This document shows, in pieces, positions 60,918-64,000 of a DNA stretch of 64,000 nucleotides. Origin of the DNA: Torymus aiolomorphi. Taxonomy: Eukaryota; Arthropoda; Insecta; Hymenoptera; Torymidae. Within the stretch, counting starts at the first letter, position 1, and every line of letters starts with the position of its first letter. The notes below the pieces were generated by a model. It ran no database searches, was not told the origin of the DNA, and saw nothing but the letters and a program-made list of their open reading frames with translations. A program made the position numbers and the translations under genes. Location: positions 46,295,511-46,359,510 of the forward strand of contig CM070873.1 in the NCBI GenBank assembly GCA_036365515.1, given 5' to 3'.

Positions 60918-60953
60918 CACGGATAGAATTTTTCCTGAAAAATTCTATCCGTG
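60918..60953. repeat. 36-bp perfect hairpin CACGGATAGAATTTTT
   Basis: A 16-bp stem, CACGGATAGAATTTTT, closes on a CCTG loop. The outer sequence resembles the terminal repeat of the 43610-44394 MITE (CACGGAGAGAAAATTTT), so it may be two element ends left after an extreme internal deletion. As RNA it would be a stable stem-loop. Confidence 0.85.
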
Positions 60954-61189
60954 CATAGTTCATTTATATATACCGAAATTTAATTATTCGAGCAAAAACG
61001 GAAAATATCGTGAAAGTTTCTTTAAATAAATGATTTCGTTTTAGTCGTTTCCATATGACAACTACGATCGTGAAAATCAATCCACGTCATAAAGCCGCAT
61101 CATAACCGTCATTATTGTGATAAATCGAAAATAATTGAGCCGATTGAAGTAAAATAACAGACAATAATGACGATATTTTAACAGATGAC

Positions 61190-62480
61190 ACCCCAATAAC
61201 AGCTCGCCCCACAGCAATGATACGTTGATTGGAATTTAATTCGCCAACTCGGTGGCGTCAGCTTTAGTTCAACCGCTTGGACTCTCAAAAACACGTTAGC
61301 GCACGGAAAATCCCGAATCCTCAGCAGCGCGGTAGTTCCTTAATTAACCGAAAATTGGGCTCACCCTCTCCCTCCCCTCATCCCACTATCTCGGGGCGTG
61401 CAATCTCATCCAGGAGCTCGGAGCGCAGAAGAGCCATACAAGCACAATAACGTGAAGGGTAGAGTAAAGAAAAGAAACGAGAGACAAAAAAGGAAGGAAA
61501 GAGTGGAGAGAGGAGGGGAAAGGTGAAGTTGAGATAAACAGGGAGAGAATGAGAGGATGCCGTCCAGATATAAGGCTGAGGGCACTCGAGATTTCAAAAA
61601 TCTATTGAAAGGCGATGGCGTAGTATACGATGGCGCGAAGCTGAGAGAAAAGAAGGGGAAGAGAGGGGGGAGAGAGAGCGAGCGAAGGTGCTCAGGTGCA
61701 TCGCGCCAGTTGTTTTGGATTACTTGACGGAAAATGGTTTTCCCTTTGATCCCGTTTCTGCCTTTCTATATATCTTCTCCCTCTTCTTCCCTTTCGCGCT
61801 CGAGCGCTTGTACCAGTGTCATTCAAAATATCGATCGGACACGAACGCGGCCGCCCGTTTATTAAGCCCCTCTGTTCTCTTTCTCTTTCATACAACTGCG
61901 AGAGAGTTTTAATCTTTTAGCTTTTCTCGCGCAAGGCATTTTTTTTCATGCCCCGCCGGTCCTACCTCTATATCCATCTCTCTTTATCCGGGGATTAGAG
62001 CGCCGGACGCGCGTGGAGGTCTGCCTCCCGTCGCTTGATTGGACGTGAAAATTTTATCCCATACCTTTTTACTTTAGCGTCATCTCCACATACGAGCACT
62101 CACACACACACACGTCGCAGTCATCGGACGTGCTTTCGCCACCCCCCTTTGCCTTTGTTTGTTTATGCAGGGTCGCGCGTGGTAATTATGCGCAAGCGCG
62201 CGCATACGAACCGCGTAATTATGCGCTGTTTGTCTTTCCGTCTGCTCTCTCTCTCTCTCTCTCTTCCTCCCTCTCTCTCGCTAAAACTCTGGCACTCTTT
62301 TGTGAACCAGAGAGTGTCCGCCGCTCGAGAGGAAAATTGGATGAGACGCTTGCGGATTGTCGGCTAAGCAGTGAATTATTGCACGTGCGAGAGGACGGAG
62401 GGGCGGCCGTGGCATGACTTTGTGAATTCTTGAGAGTGTGAAAGTCGAGCGTTTTTCAATTTTCGTGAAACGAGTGGTGG
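61190..62480. other. GC-rich island with CT tracts
   Basis: GC-richer DNA with CpG, GA-rich (61440-61690) and CT-rich (62243-62280) parts and a GC-rich stretch at 61960-62040. No exon of tomosyn or of another gene can be recognised; open frames follow the repeats. Confidence 0.4.
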
Positions 62481-62513
62481 TGACGTTGGTTGAAGCAATA
62501 GTGAGAGAGGAAG

Positions 62514-62623
<110 letters not shown>

Positions 62624-63103
62624 ATCCGATGGAGAAGTTTTTCAATTCCCGAAGTTTTCAATTGAGAATTAGAGATCGCAGTGACACGTGAAAATCATGA
62701 TTATTCAAATGTGCTTTTCGAATCTTCGCATTTGTTTATGATTTATGAAAGTATAATTGGTTTGATGTTACTATTATAAGATACTTTGCTTCTTAATTTA
62801 AAATTATGAACATTTGTATAAGAGAAATGTTGTTTTTATATACGCAGTAACGTAACAAAGGAAACTAAGGTGATTTCTGTCGGAGTGGGAAAGGGGAGTC
62901 TAAGTATAAAAATTTATATAATAATCTATTCACAAATAATTCTGTAAGTAAGAAGCAAAGAGGCAATATAATATGAAAAATATGTACTTTTCAAATAATA
63001 AAAAAAAACGTTATTTCAAGAAAATATCAATATTGCAATGGTGAGCTATAAAAAAAATGACAAAACACTGGATACCTTTTTTATTTTTATTCGCTTTTAA
63101 CCC

Positions 63104-63947
63104 ATTAAGTCCTGAATGGATGGTTTTCACTGTAGTTTTCAACGGTTGTATTATCTGTAAAAAAGGGTTGTAAAAAATTCCCAAGCAAGCATATTTGATG
63201 TAAAATTAACTGAACTTTCAGAATCTTGTATTAGATTTTTGAAAAAATACAAACGTGAAAAACTATATATGATTCTTTCCAAAAAAACATGGATTTTTCA
63301 AAAATTTTTTTTTTATCTCGTCTTTTCACATTTAAATCATTTCAGAATTCCTGTTTGGAGCAAAGAAATCGCATCCACGAAACTTGAACTTTAAAACGTG
63401 CATATTAACATTTTGAAAATAAAGGTGGAAAAATCCAAAATGACGGCTGAAACACGAAAAAATTTTCGAAAAGTTCAGGAATTTTTTATATGAAAAAGAA
63501 AGACTTTCGGAAAAAATTTTGCTGAATAAAAAGTTCTTAGAATTGATCAAAGAATACGGTGAAATTTTTTCAGAATTTTTCGACAACTTTTTTAATTTTT
63601 CAAAATCCAAAAATTTTGAAAACCTTTATTTTCAAAATGTTAACATGCACATTTTAAAGTTCAAGTTTCGAGGACGCGATTTCTTTGCTCCAAACAGGAA
63701 TTCTGAAATGATTTAAATGTGAAAAAACGAGATAAAAAAAAAGAAAATTTTGAAAAATCCATCTTTTTTGGAAAGAATCATACATAGTTTTTTACGTTTG
63801 CATTTTTTCAAAAATCTAATACAAGATTCTGAAAGTTCAGTTAATTTTACATCAGATATGCTTGCTTGGGAATTTTTTACAACCCTTTTTTACAGATAAT
63901 ACAACCGTTGAAAACTACAGTTAAAAAACGTCCATTCAGGACTTAAT
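63104..63947. mobile_element. 844-bp fold-back MITE
   Basis: The left arm (63104 to about 63440) and right arm (about 63600-63947) are inverted copies beginning ATTAAGTCCTGAATGGA, continuing through GTAGTTTTCAACGGTTG and TTTGGAGCAAAGAAATCGC. The arms are about 340 bp and the loop about 160 bp. Because of the mirror, opposite-strand frames encode nearly the same peptide end (KFRG, then DFFAPNRNSEMI); this is a by-product, not two genes. No clear target duplication is seen. Confidence 0.85.
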
Positions 63948-64000
63948 TTTGAAAGTTTCATTTTAATCCTTTTGGGATTTTAGGGAGATGAACAAACGGA

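Noticed and set aside
63332..63716. Two opposite-strand frames ending in the same peptide DFFAPNRNSEMI
   Set aside because: This follows from the inverted arms of the fold-back element; not a pair of genes.

Overview
The window looks like nuclear DNA of an insect, most likely a hymenopteran. I infer this from the exon peptides, which read like insect tomosyn, from short exons in very long AT-rich introns, from abundant (GA)n/(CT)n and (CA)n microsatellites, from GC-rich CpG-bearing islands, and from a dense population of small inverted-repeat transposons. There are no bacterial operons, rRNA genes or CRISPR arrays. The order assignment is tentative; eukaryote and arthropod is firm.

One protein-coding gene is recognisable: tomosyn (syntaxin-binding protein 5 family), on the minus strand. 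Four consecutive coding exons are visible, in transcript order at 42885-42982, 28511-28693, 23198-23332 and 6783-6846. Their splice phases join perfectly (0/2, 2/2, 2/2, 2/0) into 160 codons of the N-terminal beta-propeller. The first coding exon (start codon and basic N-terminus) was not found and probably lies beyond position 64000. All exons after SDNPLDLSK lie below position 1. About 0.75 percent of the window is therefore recognised coding sequence; the rest is intron (at least 6.8, 16.4, 5.2, 14.2 and at least 21.0 kb).

Layout: 1-6782 is the intron after the last visible exon, with a tRNA-like element and two fold-back elements. 6847-23197 is a 16.4 kb intron with an R1-like reverse transcriptase remnant, an unidentified decayed coding stretch, long dinucleotide tracts, and fold-backs at 13.9, 19.5 and 21.0-22.4 kb. 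23333-28510 is a short, GC-rich intron with almost no transposon signal. 28694-42884 is a 14.2 kb intron holding the most elaborate structure in the window: a fold-back element (about 31452-34950) carrying a transposase-like remnant, into which a second, 1.9 kb palindromic element (32830-34729) with arms of tandem 92-bp units has inserted. A further nest of elements lies at 35.6-37.4 kb. 42983-64000 is the upstream intron, with MITEs, a solo LTR (49920-50489), a Jockey/CR1-like remnant, GC-rich islands and a 106-bp GA tract.

The main points of interest are the nested fold-back system at 31-35 kb, hammerhead-ribozyme-like motifs recurring inside otherwise different fold-back elements, and UG and CA dinucleotide tracts placed close to tomosyn splice sites where they could influence exon recognition.
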